Shown: one piece after another, positions 1 to 6,755 of the stretch
How the letters are laid out: every line of letters starts with the position of its first letter
Position numbering within the stretch: the stretch's first letter is position 1
Source of the DNA: Streptosporangiaceae bacterium
Lineage (GTDB): Bacteria; Actinomycetota; Actinomycetes; Streptosporangiales; Streptosporangiaceae
NCBI GenBank assembly: GCA_030045175.1
Contig: JASIBM010000174.1
Span: 1 to 7,072, forward strand
DNA length: 7,072 nt
Direction of reading: 5' to 3'
Position numbers and translations under genes: made by a program
Notes under the pieces: model-generated
Seen by the model: the letters and a program-made list of their open reading frames with translations, nothing else
Database searches by the model: none
What the model was told of the DNA's origin: nothing

Positions 1-1066
<1,066 letters not shown>

Positions 1067-1077
<11 letters not shown>

Positions 1078-1100
1078 GGCCGGCTGGTGCCAGCGCTCTG
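1067..1100. terminator. Inverted repeat between convergent clpB and the TPR gene, probable bidirectional terminator
   Basis: CAGAGCGCT (1067-1075) and AGCGCTCTG (1092-1100) are perfect 9-bp complements. After a 2-nt bulge, GGC (1078-1080) can pair with GCC (1089-1091), leaving an 8-nt loop. The left arm includes the last clpB codons and the T of its TAG stop. Neither strand has a clear T-run after the stem, so it is not a textbook intrinsic terminator. U-less hairpins between convergent genes are, however, common in high-GC actinobacteria. Function is inferred from position. Confidence 0.6.
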
Positions 1101-1119
1101 GCGAGGGTCTTGCGGCGGC

Positions 1120-1731
1120 TCAGACGTTGAGCATCCGGTCGTACTCATCCTCGGGCAAGCGCAGGTCGTTGCGGATCCGGTACCGAATGCGCAGCAGATC
1201 GTTCAGGTCGGAGCCGCTCGCCGCCTGATCGCCTCGCTCGCCGCCGCCCGGCGCTGGCGGGTCCCCTTGGGCGTTCAGAATCAGCTCTACGCCAGCGGTC
1301 GCCCACTCCAAGGCGCCAGCCAGGTCCTCCTGCTCGACAAGCAACTCCATCATCAGGTCGCAGGTGCGCGCGTCGGCCTTGCCCTGCGACTTCAGTTCTT
1401 CGATCATCGCCCGAGCCTGCGCCTCACGACCTAGCTGGAACAGGGCCCGGCAGATGGGCACCCGCGGATCCACCTCCACCGGCCCGCCGTCGGCCAGCGC
1501 CAGCTCGAGGTCGGCCACCGCCGCAGCCGGGTCGCCGGCCAGCAGCCACTGCTCACCTGCTCGGACGAGGGCCTCGGCGCGTGGCATCGACGCCGTCGAG
1601 GTACCTGTCCTGGCCAACGCACTCATCCGCTCGGCGGCGGCTAGGTTATCGCCCGTGCAGGCCGCGTCGAATTCGATGGCGTCGAACTCTTCCCGGCTAA
1701 GGAACCCCACGTTTACCAACGTACCCACCAT
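1120..1731 (-). CDS. TPR-like helical repeat protein of unknown function
   Basis: The gene encodes 203 residues. I do not recognise a named family, but residues about 50-152 look like three tetratricopeptide-type helix pairs. They begin near AEALVRAGEQWLLAGDPAAA (52-71), VDPRVPICRALFQLGREAQA (87-106) and TCDLMMELLVEQEDLAGALE (123-142). A short Gly/Pro-rich stretch follows, then a charged helical tail ending LPEDEYDRMLNV. There is no signal peptide or membrane segment, so it is probably a cytosolic protein-binding scaffold. It lies 55 bp downstream of the NYN gene on the same strand and is probably co-transcribed with it. It converges on clpB, with the hairpin at 1067-1100 between them. An in-frame TGA four codons upstream of the ATG fixes the start at 1731 or at the next codon, a GTG. 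No Shine-Dalgarno sequence is visible before either start, so translation may be coupled to the mini-ORF at 1760-1713 or the start may lie further inside. Confidence 0.8.
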   Translation of the reverse strand: MVGTLVNVGFLSREEFDAIEFDAACTGDNLAAAERMSALARTGTSTASMPRAEALVRAGEQWLLAGDPAAAVADLELALADGGPVEVDPRVPICRALFQLGREAQARAMIEELKSQGKADARTCDLMMELLVEQEDLAGALEWATAGVELILNAQGDPPAPGGGERGDQAASGSDLNDLLRIRYRIRNDLRLPEDEYDRMLNV

Positions 1732-1786
1732 GGGGTGGTTTCAACGGCGCTCGATTTCATGACGCGACAGCGCCTGGCGGCGGCGG

Positions 1787-3997
1787 TTATCGCCTGGCCC
1801 CTTCCAGGGCGTCCCAGAAGCCGCGTCGCAGGGAATGGCGCACTTCGTCGTGCAGCAGCGAGTCGATGGGCAGCGCCGAGCCTTGCAGCAGCCTCGCTTC
1901 AAGATCGGACGGCATTCTCGGCTTGCGGGCAAGCACCGCGTCTAGCCACAGTCCAGGTGCGTCTCGGCCTACCGACTCGCCGAAGCTGAAGCCCTCGGCG
2001 TGCGCCGCCTGCACGGCTTCCGGCAGCGGGACCGATACCGGTGGCGCGGCACGAAGCGGTGTCAAGGCAGCGGGTTGGGGCTGCGCGGCGTACGACCCTG
2101 GCGGTCCGAAGACAGCTCCGGCCACCGGCGGGTTGGCTGGCCGGATGAGGCTCGGCGCGACCGGAGCCGGATACATGGATGCGGTCTGACTGCCGAGCGG
2201 GCCAGGCTGACCCGTGCCGAACGGGCCAGGCTGACCCGTGCCGATCTGACCTGGACCGGCCTGGGCGAGCCCGGCTTGCGCCGGTCCCTGCAACGGGTCC
2301 GCTTGGGCTGGCCTTTGCATGGGGTCTGCCTGCGCCGCGCCGTTCTGGTAGCCGGCACCGTGCTGCACCGGGCCTAGCTGATAGACCCCGCTCTGCGCAG
2401 GGCCGGCCTGCGGGGCACCGGGCGGGACGGCCCCGTTCTGGTGCGCAGGAACCTGGCCCGGCGAGCCGTACGTGCCGACGCCGTTGCGACCACCGTCCCC
2501 GTTCGATCCGGTCGGCTGGTAGCCGCCCGGCTGAGCGCCGGCAGGCTGGAAGCCGCCAGCCTGAATGCCGCCGGCACCAGGATCGGAGGCGTAGCCGAGG
2601 GGGGGCTGCGCGTGGTAACCGGTTGCCGCGCCGCTGTCCGGTCGACCCGGCAACCTGCCGTTCAAGCTCGGCCCGCCGTAGCCGGACGAGCCGTTGTGCA
2701 CCGGCGCCCCTGGGTAGTCGTTCCTGGTCACCCCGTTCTGTCCTGATCCGGGTGTCAGATCGGACAGGCCGCTGGCAGCAGGACCATAGTGGACGCCGCT
2801 CAGGTAGCCGTCGCCGGGCATCGATTGCTGCAGGGGGGCTCCTCCCCGCGCCGCCCCGTTCAGGTAGCCGGGTACCAGCGGAACAGGGCCGACCTGCGAA
2901 GGCCCGCCCGCCGCCGGCGCGGGGCCACCTGATGCGTGGCCGACCTGCCCCGGGCCGACGGGCGCGGCGCCGATTTGCCCGGAACCAGCTTGCGCGGAAC
3001 CGGCTTGCACAGGGCCGATTTGCACAGGGCCGACTTGGGCCTGGCCACCCGTCATGTGCCCTGGGCCAGCCTGGCCGGAGACGGCGTACCCATGGCCGAC
3101 CTGACCTGGGCCGACCTGACCTGGGCCGATCTGACCTGGGCCGATCTGAGCTAGGGCGACGTAGGACTGGATGCCTGATGCGCCGTGGTCGCCAGGCGCG
3201 GGAGCGCCAAAGCCGGAATGAGCGGGCGGACCGGCGGAGGCCGCGCTCATGACGACCGGGTCGCCGAGCAACTGGGCATCGGCAGACGGGTACTCAGCGG
3301 AGGGGTACTCAGCAGCCGGGTACAGGGCAGCCTGCGCCGGCGCGGCGGCCAGCGCGCGCCCATGTCCGGGCAGTGGGCCTACCAGCGAGCCAGCGACACC
3401 AGACCCACGCGACCCGATCGCTTCTTGCCCGCGCAACTCGTTCGCCGAAGTCGGCTCTGCGCCACGAATCAGCTCGACAAACGGCCGCAGGTGCACGCCA
3501 GAGATCTCGACTATGTCATCGCATTCCTGTCGCAAGGGCTGGGGGATGGTCCAGCTACCGTCGGCAGAGATGTGCAGTATTACCACGCGAAGGCCAAGGT
3601 CCTGCACCTCGGTGACGATCTCGGCAAGGTGCTCGTCGGCGCTTGCGATGAACGCGTCGCTGATGGCCCCGTTCTTGGCCAGGGTAACCAGGTCACGCCG
3701 CAGCGGGGTTTCAATGCCCTCGCGCCGGCCAGGCCGCGTGTTCACGAGCCTCAGCTTGAGGCCCGGCATCTCGGCCAGGGCCTCTTGCTCAGGTGTCCTG
3801 ACCCCTTCCAGCGCGGTCTCATACCAGTAGCAGCGCAGCACAGGCAGGCCGGTACGATCCTTCGCCAGGCCCGCGAGCAGCGTGAGCAGGCCTGCGTGAT
3901 TCCAGGAAACGGAGTCGCGGCGCCGCGTGCCGTGAACGGCCATAGCGCCGTCGGCTAGGGCATAGCTTGCATCAACGAAGAGTGCGCAGCGATCCAC
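1787..3997 (-). CDS. NYN/PIN-like (LabA/DUF88-type) predicted ribonuclease with a long disordered linker and a conserved-looking C-terminal domain
   Basis: The protein has 736 residues in three parts. Residues 1-180 fit an NYN (PIN-like) domain: first strand CALFVDASYAL with D9, an Arg-Asp at 101-102 in the position of the family's second acidic residue, and SDAFIASADEHLAEIV (113-128), which matches the usual ILVSGDSDFxPLV strand with D121. NYN domains are metal-dependent RNases acting on structured or messenger RNA; activity here is inferred. Residues about 181-655 are low complexity, rich in Gly, Pro, Gln and Ala, with GPGQV/I and GTGQPGP repeats and scattered GY/NG motifs, and are almost certainly disordered. 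Residues about 656-736 return to ordinary composition, with RMPSDLEARLLQGSALPIDS and a basic amphipathic end (LLHDEVRHSLRRGFWDALE) that looks like a real folded module. The GTG start at 3997 has the purine-rich GGGGAAAGGA 9 nt upstream, and the first beta strand begins at once. It is divergent from pyrE, with the TPR gene downstream. Confidence 0.9.
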   Translation of the reverse strand: MDRCALFVDASYALADGAMAVHGTRRRDSVSWNHAGLLTLLAGLAKDRTGLPVLRCYWYETALEGVRTPEQEALAEMPGLKLRLVNTRPGRREGIETPLRRDLVTLAKNGAISDAFIASADEHLAEIVTEVQDLGLRVVILHISADGSWTIPQPLRQECDDIVEISGVHLRPFVELIRGAEPTSANELRGQEAIGSRGSGVAGSLVGPLPGHGRALAAAPAQAALYPAAEYPSAEYPSADAQLLGDPVVMSAASAGPPAHSGFGAPAPGDHGASGIQSYVALAQIGPGQIGPGQVGPGQVGHGYAVSGQAGPGHMTGGQAQVGPVQIGPVQAGSAQAGSGQIGAAPVGPGQVGHASGGPAPAAGGPSQVGPVPLVPGYLNGAARGGAPLQQSMPGDGYLSGVHYGPAASGLSDLTPGSGQNGVTRNDYPGAPVHNGSSGYGGPSLNGRLPGRPDSGAATGYHAQPPLGYASDPGAGGIQAGGFQPAGAQPGGYQPTGSNGDGGRNGVGTYGSPGQVPAHQNGAVPPGAPQAGPAQSGVYQLGPVQHGAGYQNGAAQADPMQRPAQADPLQGPAQAGLAQAGPGQIGTGQPGPFGTGQPGPLGSQTASMYPAPVAPSLIRPANPPVAGAVFGPPGSYAAQPQPAALTPLRAAPPVSVPLPEAVQAAHAEGFSFGESVGRDAPGLWLDAVLARKPRMPSDLEARLLQGSALPIDSLLHDEVRHSLRRGFWDALEGARR
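2191..2238 (-). repeat. 24-bp tandem repeat (two copies) in the NYN-protein linker
   Basis: Two adjacent 24-nt units, 2191-2214 and 2215-2238, differ at one base (G2197 versus A2221). On the minus strand they encode two copies of the eight-residue unit GTGQPGP(F/L), at protein residues about 586-602. Near identity at the DNA level suggests recent slippage or duplication. Confidence 0.85.
3004..3033 (-). repeat. 15-bp tandem repeat (two copies) in the NYN-protein linker
   Basis: The unit YTTGCACAGGGCCGA occurs at 3004-3018 and 3019-3033, differing only at the first base. It belongs to the stretch coding for the GPVQIGPVQAGS segment of the linker, so the repeat keeps the reading frame with a five-residue period. 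Confidence 0.8.
3094..3153 (-). repeat. 15-bp tandem repeat (about four copies) encoding GPGQ(V/I) pentapeptides
   Basis: Units of GGCCGAYCTGACCTG start at 3094, 3109, 3124 and 3139. The first two are identical, the third has one change and the fourth is degenerate at its end. They encode the IGPGQIGPGQVGPGQVG stretch at about residues 285-301 of the NYN protein. In the opposite strand and frame the same bases read ADLTW repeats, which look like a pentapeptide-repeat protein but are a shadow. Confidence 0.85.
3288..3332 (-). repeat. 15-bp tandem repeat (three copies) encoding EYPSA-type units
   Basis: Three units start at 3288, 3303 and 3318. The first two share GGGTACTCAGC and the third shares GGGTAC and its end. 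They encode YPAAEYPSAEYPSA at about residues 226-239, just after the NYN domain. The period of five residues matches the other repeats in this linker, although the residue content differs. Confidence 0.75.
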
Positions 3998-4119
3998 CCG
4001 ACACCATCCTTTCCCCTGACGCGAGACGTTACCAGCGCCTAGCGGCCTTCGTGACCCATAGCGCAGATCGCCGCACGGTGCTGGTAGGTCGTATCCATCG
4101 GCCGGTAGGCTCGTCTGCT
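3998..4119. promoter_or_regulatory. Divergent intergenic region between the NYN gene and pyrE
   Basis: These 122 bp must carry the promoters for both the minus-strand NYN-TPR unit and pyrE. On the minus strand, GGGGAAAGGA (4016-4007) is a good ribosome binding site 9 nt from the NYN GTG. On the plus strand, TAGGCT (4106-4111) fits the actinobacterial -10 pattern TANNNT and ends 8 nt before the pyrE GTG. This would allow a leaderless or almost leaderless pyrE transcript, although no convincing -35 box is visible. GGTAGG (4104-4109), overlapping it, could instead act as a weak ribosome binding site. No operator or PyrR-type element is recognised. Confidence 0.5.
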
Positions 4120-4854
4120 GTGACCGACCGGGCCAGCCTGCTCGCCGAGATCAAGGCGCATGCCGTCGTGCACGGCGCGGTCACCTTGAGCTCTGGCCAG
4201 CAGGCCGACTGGTACATCGACCTGCGGCGGGTGCTGCTGCACGGGCCGGCGGCGCGGCTGGCCGGCCGGGTGATGCTCGACCTGACGGCGGAACTCGCCT
4301 ACGAGGCGGTCGGAGGGCTGACGCTCGGCGCCGATCCCGTCGCCACCGCGATGATGCACGCGGCCACCGAACGCGGCAGGTCGCTTGACGCCTTCATCGT
4401 CCGCAAGTCCGAGAAGACGCACGGCATGCAACGCCGCATAGAAGGGCCTGACGTCGCCGGGCGGCAGGTCCTGGCCGTGGAGGACACCTCGACAACAGGC
4501 GGCTCGGTCCTGGCGGCCATCGATGCGCTAGCCGAGGCTGGCGCTGACGTCGTCGGCGTCGCCGTCGTCGTCGACCGGGGCGCACGTCCGGCCGTCGAGC
4601 GCAGGGGCTTGCGGTACCTGGCCGCGTTCGATGCCGCGGACCTGCGCTTAGCTGATCGGGCCGGGACGGAGGATACTAAGGGCCTACGGGACAGGCCCGC
4701 AGGCGCGTCCTGGGCTGGAGGCCTGCGGGACACGCCCCGGGGACGCGACCGACTCAAGGAGCGTTTGCCATGCCCATCGCGACACCAGAGATCTACGCGT
4801 CGATGCTGGATCGCGCGAAGGAGCGCGGATTCGCCTATCCAGCGATCAACGTGA
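4120..4854 (+). CDS. pyrE: Orotate phosphoribosyltransferase, with an unusual C-terminal read-on into fba
   Basis: PyrE joins orotate to PRPP to give orotidine 5'-phosphate, the fifth step of de novo UMP synthesis, in the cytosol. The GTG start at 4120 places the family's first helix (ASLLAEIKAHAV) right at the N-terminus. Seen directly: SSGQQADWYIDLR (24-36), GGLTLGADPVATA (65-77), the flexible-loop segment RKSEKTHGMQRR (95-106) and the PRPP motif VLAVEDTSTTGGS (117-129). Actinobacterial PyrE proteins are about 175-185 residues and end soon after a segment like GLRYLAAFDAADLRLA, reached here at about residue 178 (near 4653). The frame instead continues to TGA at 4852-4854, giving 244 residues. 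The extra tail is Arg-rich and unlike a folded domain, covers an inverted-repeat region and overlaps fba by 85 nt. The enzyme assignment is firm; the 3' end is doubtful and may reflect a small indel or sequencing error. Confidence 0.93.
   Translation: MTDRASLLAEIKAHAVVHGAVTLSSGQQADWYIDLRRVLLHGPAARLAGRVMLDLTAELAYEAVGGLTLGADPVATAMMHAATERGRSLDAFIVRKSEKTHGMQRRIEGPDVAGRQVLAVEDTSTTGGSVLAAIDALAEAGADVVGVAVVVDRGARPAVERRGLRYLAAFDAADLRLADRAGTEDTKGLRDRPAGASWAGGLRDTPRGRDRLKERLPCPSRHQRSTRRCWIARRSADSPIQRST
4672..4677 (+). promoter_or_regulatory. Possible -10 box for fba
   Basis: GATACT resembles the -10 consensus (A at position 2, T at position 6) and lies just after the expected natural end of pyrE. TTAGCT (4648-4653), 18 nt upstream, is only a poor -35 match. 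If used, transcription would begin near 4684 and give fba a leader of roughly 85 nt containing the paired arms described at 4682-4729. This is weak evidence from sequence pattern alone. Confidence 0.25.
4681..4742 (+). repeat. Direct and inverted repeat cluster before fba (alternative hairpins)
   Basis: GGCCTACGGGACAGGCCC (4681-4698) and GGCCTGCGGGACACGCCC (4720-4737) are direct repeats matching at 16 of 18 bases. Inside them are three arms: A, GCCTACGGG (4682-4690); B, CCCGCAGGC (4696-4704); and C, GCCTGCGGG (4721-4729). B pairs with A at 8 of 9 positions with a 5-nt loop, or perfectly with C with a 16-nt loop, but not with both at once. The palindrome CCCCGGGG (4735-4742) follows. Such structure is expected in an intergenic leader or terminator and is odd for coding sequence, although the pyrE frame runs through it. 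Confidence 0.7.
4756..4761 (+). promoter_or_regulatory. Ribosome binding site of fba
   Basis: AAGGAG, a near-perfect Shine-Dalgarno sequence, ends 8 nt before the ATG at 4770. This settles the fba start and shows that the 85-nt overlap comes from pyrE running long, not from fba being called too early. Confidence 0.85.
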
Positions 4855-5792
4855 CGTCCAGCCAGACGCTCAACGCCGCGCTGCGAGGATTCGCCGACGC
4901 GGAAAGCGATGGCATCATCCAGGTGTCCACGGGCGGTGCTGAGTACCTGTCCGGCGCGGCCGTCAAGGACATGGCGGCTGGCGCGATCGCGCTGGCCGAG
5001 TTCGCCACGGCGCTGGCGGCCAGGTACCCGGTGCACATCGCGTTGCACACGGACCACTGCCCCAAGGACAAGCTGGACGGGTACATGCGCCCGCTGCTGG
5101 CGGTTTCCAGGGAGCGCGTGGCGCGGGGCGAAGAGCCGGTCTTCCAGTCGCACATGTGGGACGGCTCGGCCGTGCCGCTCGCCGAGAACCTGCAGATCGC
5201 CGCCGAGCTGCTCGCCGACTGCGTGGCCGCAAGGACCGTGATGGAGCTCGAGATCGGCGTCGTGGGCGGCGAGGAGGACGGCGTCGTCGGCGAGATCAAC
5301 GAGAAGCTGTACAGCACGCCGCAGGATGCCCTCGCGACCGCGGCGGCGCTCGGGCTCGGTGAACGCGGCCGGTACATCCTCGCCGCCACGTTCGGCAACG
5401 TGCACGGCGTCTACAAGCCGGGCAACGTCAAGCTGCGGCCATCGATACTCAAGGAGATCCAGGACGAGGTCGGCGCGGTGCATGGCAAGAAGAACCCGTT
5501 CGACCTGGTGTTCCACGGCGGCTCAGGCTCGGCGCTCGAAGAGATACGCGAGGCGATCTCCTATGGCGTCGTGAAGATGAACGTGGACACCGACACCCAG
5601 TACGCGTTCACCCGGCCGGTAGCCGGGCACATGTTCACGCACTACGACGGGGTGCTCAAGGTCGACGATGAGGTGGGCGACAAGAAGGCATATGATCCGC
5701 GCACCTGGGGCAAGGCCGCCGAGGCCTCGATGGCCGCGCGAGTGGTGCGCGCCTGCGAGGACCTGCTCTCAGCGGGGACAAGGCTGACCTAG
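4770..5792 (+). CDS. fba: Class II (zinc-dependent) fructose-bisphosphate aldolase
   Basis: This enzyme reversibly splits fructose 1,6-bisphosphate into dihydroxyacetone phosphate and glyceraldehyde 3-phosphate in glycolysis and gluconeogenesis. All class IIa landmarks are present in the 340 residues. HTDHC (93-97) has the catalytic Asp95 and zinc ligand His96. MELEIG (158-163) holds the conserved Glu161, and the GGEEDG loop is at 166-171. TFGNVHGVYKPG (207-218) carries zinc ligand His212, HGGSGS (249-254) has zinc ligand His249 and phosphate-binding residues, and NVDTDTQ (271-277) follows. Ligand spacing matches E. coli FbaA closely, and the length is normal for actinobacterial enzymes. The start is fixed by AAGGAG at 4756. 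The gene lies downstream of pyrE on the same strand, probably partly co-transcribed, and its TAG stop shares the palindrome CTAG with the stop of the convergent aldo/keto reductase. Residue alignment to E. coli is by eye. Confidence 0.97.
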   Translation: MPIATPEIYASMLDRAKERGFAYPAINVTSSQTLNAALRGFADAESDGIIQVSTGGAEYLSGAAVKDMAAGAIALAEFATALAARYPVHIALHTDHCPKDKLDGYMRPLLAVSRERVARGEEPVFQSHMWDGSAVPLAENLQIAAELLADCVAARTVMELEIGVVGGEEDGVVGEINEKLYSTPQDALATAAALGLGERGRYILAATFGNVHGVYKPGNVKLRPSILKEIQDEVGAVHGKKNPFDLVFHGGSGSALEEIREAISYGVVKMNVDTDTQYAFTRPVAGHMFTHYDGVLKVDDEVGDKKAYDPRTWGKAAEASMAARVVRACEDLLSAGTRLT

Positions 5793-6661
5793 CGGGCAGC
5801 GGAAATCGCGTCGAACTCCGCGTCGGTCAGCTCGACCGATGCGGCGGCGACGTTCTCCTCGAGGTGCCTGACCGAGCTGGTGCCAGGAATCGGCAGCATG
5901 ACAGGGGACCTGCGCAAGAGCCACGCCAGCGCTAGCTGCGCGGGCGTGGCCGGCGACTGTCTTGCCAGCTTGGCGAGCGCGCCACCCGGCTTGGCCAGCT
6001 CGCCGGTCGCGACGGGAAACCATGGTATGAAGCCGAGTCCCTCTCGCTCGCAGTAGTCGAGCACGGCCTCGGATTGCCGGTTGACCACGTTGTACAGGTT
6101 TTGCACCGAGGCGATGCTGGTAATCAGGCGCGCCTGGGTAAGTTCATCGACATTTACTTCGGAAAGGCCGATCAGCTCGATCTTGCCCGCACGGCGCATC
6201 TCATCGAGCACGCCGACCTGGTCGGCAAGTGGCACCTGCGGGTCGATCCTGTGTAGCTGGTACAGCTTGATGGTGGGAACGCCGAGCCTGCGCAGGCTCA
6301 TCTCCACGCACTGCCTGAGGTACTCGGGCCTGCCGAGCGGATGCCACTGGTTCGGGCCGGTCCTGACTAGCCCGCCCTTGGTCGCGATCGTCACGCCGTC
6401 GTACGGGTACAAGGCCTGCCTGATCAGATCCTCGCTGACCTCAGGGCCATAGGAGTCGGCGGTGTCGATGAAATCGACGCCGAGCTCGACCGCCCGGCGC
6501 AGCACCGCTATCGCCTGATCCCGGTCCGGTGGATCACCCCAGATTCCTGGCCCGGTGATCCGCATCGCGCCGAACCCAAGCCGGGTGACCGGGATGGCGC
6601 CGCCGAGTGAGAACGCGCCGCTTGGCGCCGCGCCCTTGGCCGGTGGGGTGACTTCTGCCAT
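5789..6661 (-). CDS. Aldo/keto reductase family oxidoreductase
   Basis: The protein has 290 residues and a complete (beta/alpha)8 aldo/keto reductase pattern. The catalytic tetrad can be read as Asp66 and Tyr71 (FIDTADSYGP), Lys95 (IATKGG) and His137 (YQLHRIDP). The C-terminal cofactor segment is IPGTSSVRHLEEN (258-270), typical of NADPH-binding members. The early GIWGDPPDRDQAI segment (39-51) is seen in a bacterial group often annotated simply as aldo/keto reductase; the substrate cannot be told from sequence. It probably reduces carbonyls in the cytosol. The ATG at 6661 is preceded on its strand by TAGGTT and only a weak purine stretch. It converges on fba with a 4-bp stop-codon overlap and is divergent from the DUF3151 gene, so it interrupts what is often a closer fba-DUF3151 neighbourhood. 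All key residues are intact, so it should be active. Confidence 0.94.
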   Translation of the reverse strand: MAEVTPPAKGAAPSGAFSLGGAIPVTRLGFGAMRITGPGIWGDPPDRDQAIAVLRRAVELGVDFIDTADSYGPEVSEDLIRQALYPYDGVTIATKGGLVRTGPNQWHPLGRPEYLRQCVEMSLRRLGVPTIKLYQLHRIDPQVPLADQVGVLDEMRRAGKIELIGLSEVNVDELTQARLITSIASVQNLYNVVNRQSEAVLDYCEREGLGFIPWFPVATGELAKPGGALAKLARQSPATPAQLALAWLLRRSPVMLPIPGTSSVRHLEENVAAASVELTDAEFDAISAAR

Positions 6662-6755
6662 ACGACCAACCTAACCCCCCGAGCCCGACGTGCCTCATCC
6701 GCCTCTCGGACGCTGTCTCCTCTCGCTTGGCGGCCAGGTAGCAAGATGGTGGGCT
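6662..6755. promoter_or_regulatory. Divergent intergenic region between the aldo/keto reductase and DUF3151 genes
   Basis: These 94 bp separate two outward-facing starts. On the minus strand, TAGGTT (6673-6668) fits the TANNNT -10 pattern and ends 6 nt before the reductase ATG, which suggests a leaderless transcript; the -35 zone (about 6691-6697) is only loosely TTGACA-like. On the plus strand, CAAGAT (6742-6747) ends 8 nt before the DUF3151 ATG and is a weak -10 candidate. GGTGGG (6748-6753) is too close to the ATG for an ideal Shine-Dalgarno. No regulator site is recognised. Confidence 0.45.

Noticed and set aside
2936..3154. Plus-strand frame reading ADLxW repeats, like a pentapeptide-repeat protein
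   Set aside because: The pattern is the reverse complement of the 15-bp GPGQV/I repeats of the NYN protein. A profile search could wrongly call it a pentapeptide-repeat gene.
2179..3252. A 357-codon plus-strand open frame opposite the NYN linker
   Set aside because: Arg/Pro/Gly-rich shadow of the repetitive linker; the minus-strand frame joins seamlessly to a real NYN domain and a real C-terminal module.
2191..3332. Possible CRISPR or minisatellite array
   Set aside because: Units are contiguous 15- or 24-bp coding repeats without spacers, all in frame with the NYN protein.
3185..3958. A 257-codon plus-strand open frame opposite the NYN domain
   Set aside because: It is antisense to the conserved NYN domain and shows no motif or ribosome binding site.
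4752..4758. ACTCAAG, one half of the HspR/HAIR heat-shock operator
   Set aside because: The partner half CTTGAGT is absent at the right spacing, and the bases are part of the fba ribosome binding region.
4299..5516. A 405-codon open frame on the minus strand across pyrE and fba
   Set aside because: It lies opposite two genes with clear catalytic motifs, has no recognisable domain and is Arg-rich, as expected for a GC-rich antisense shadow.
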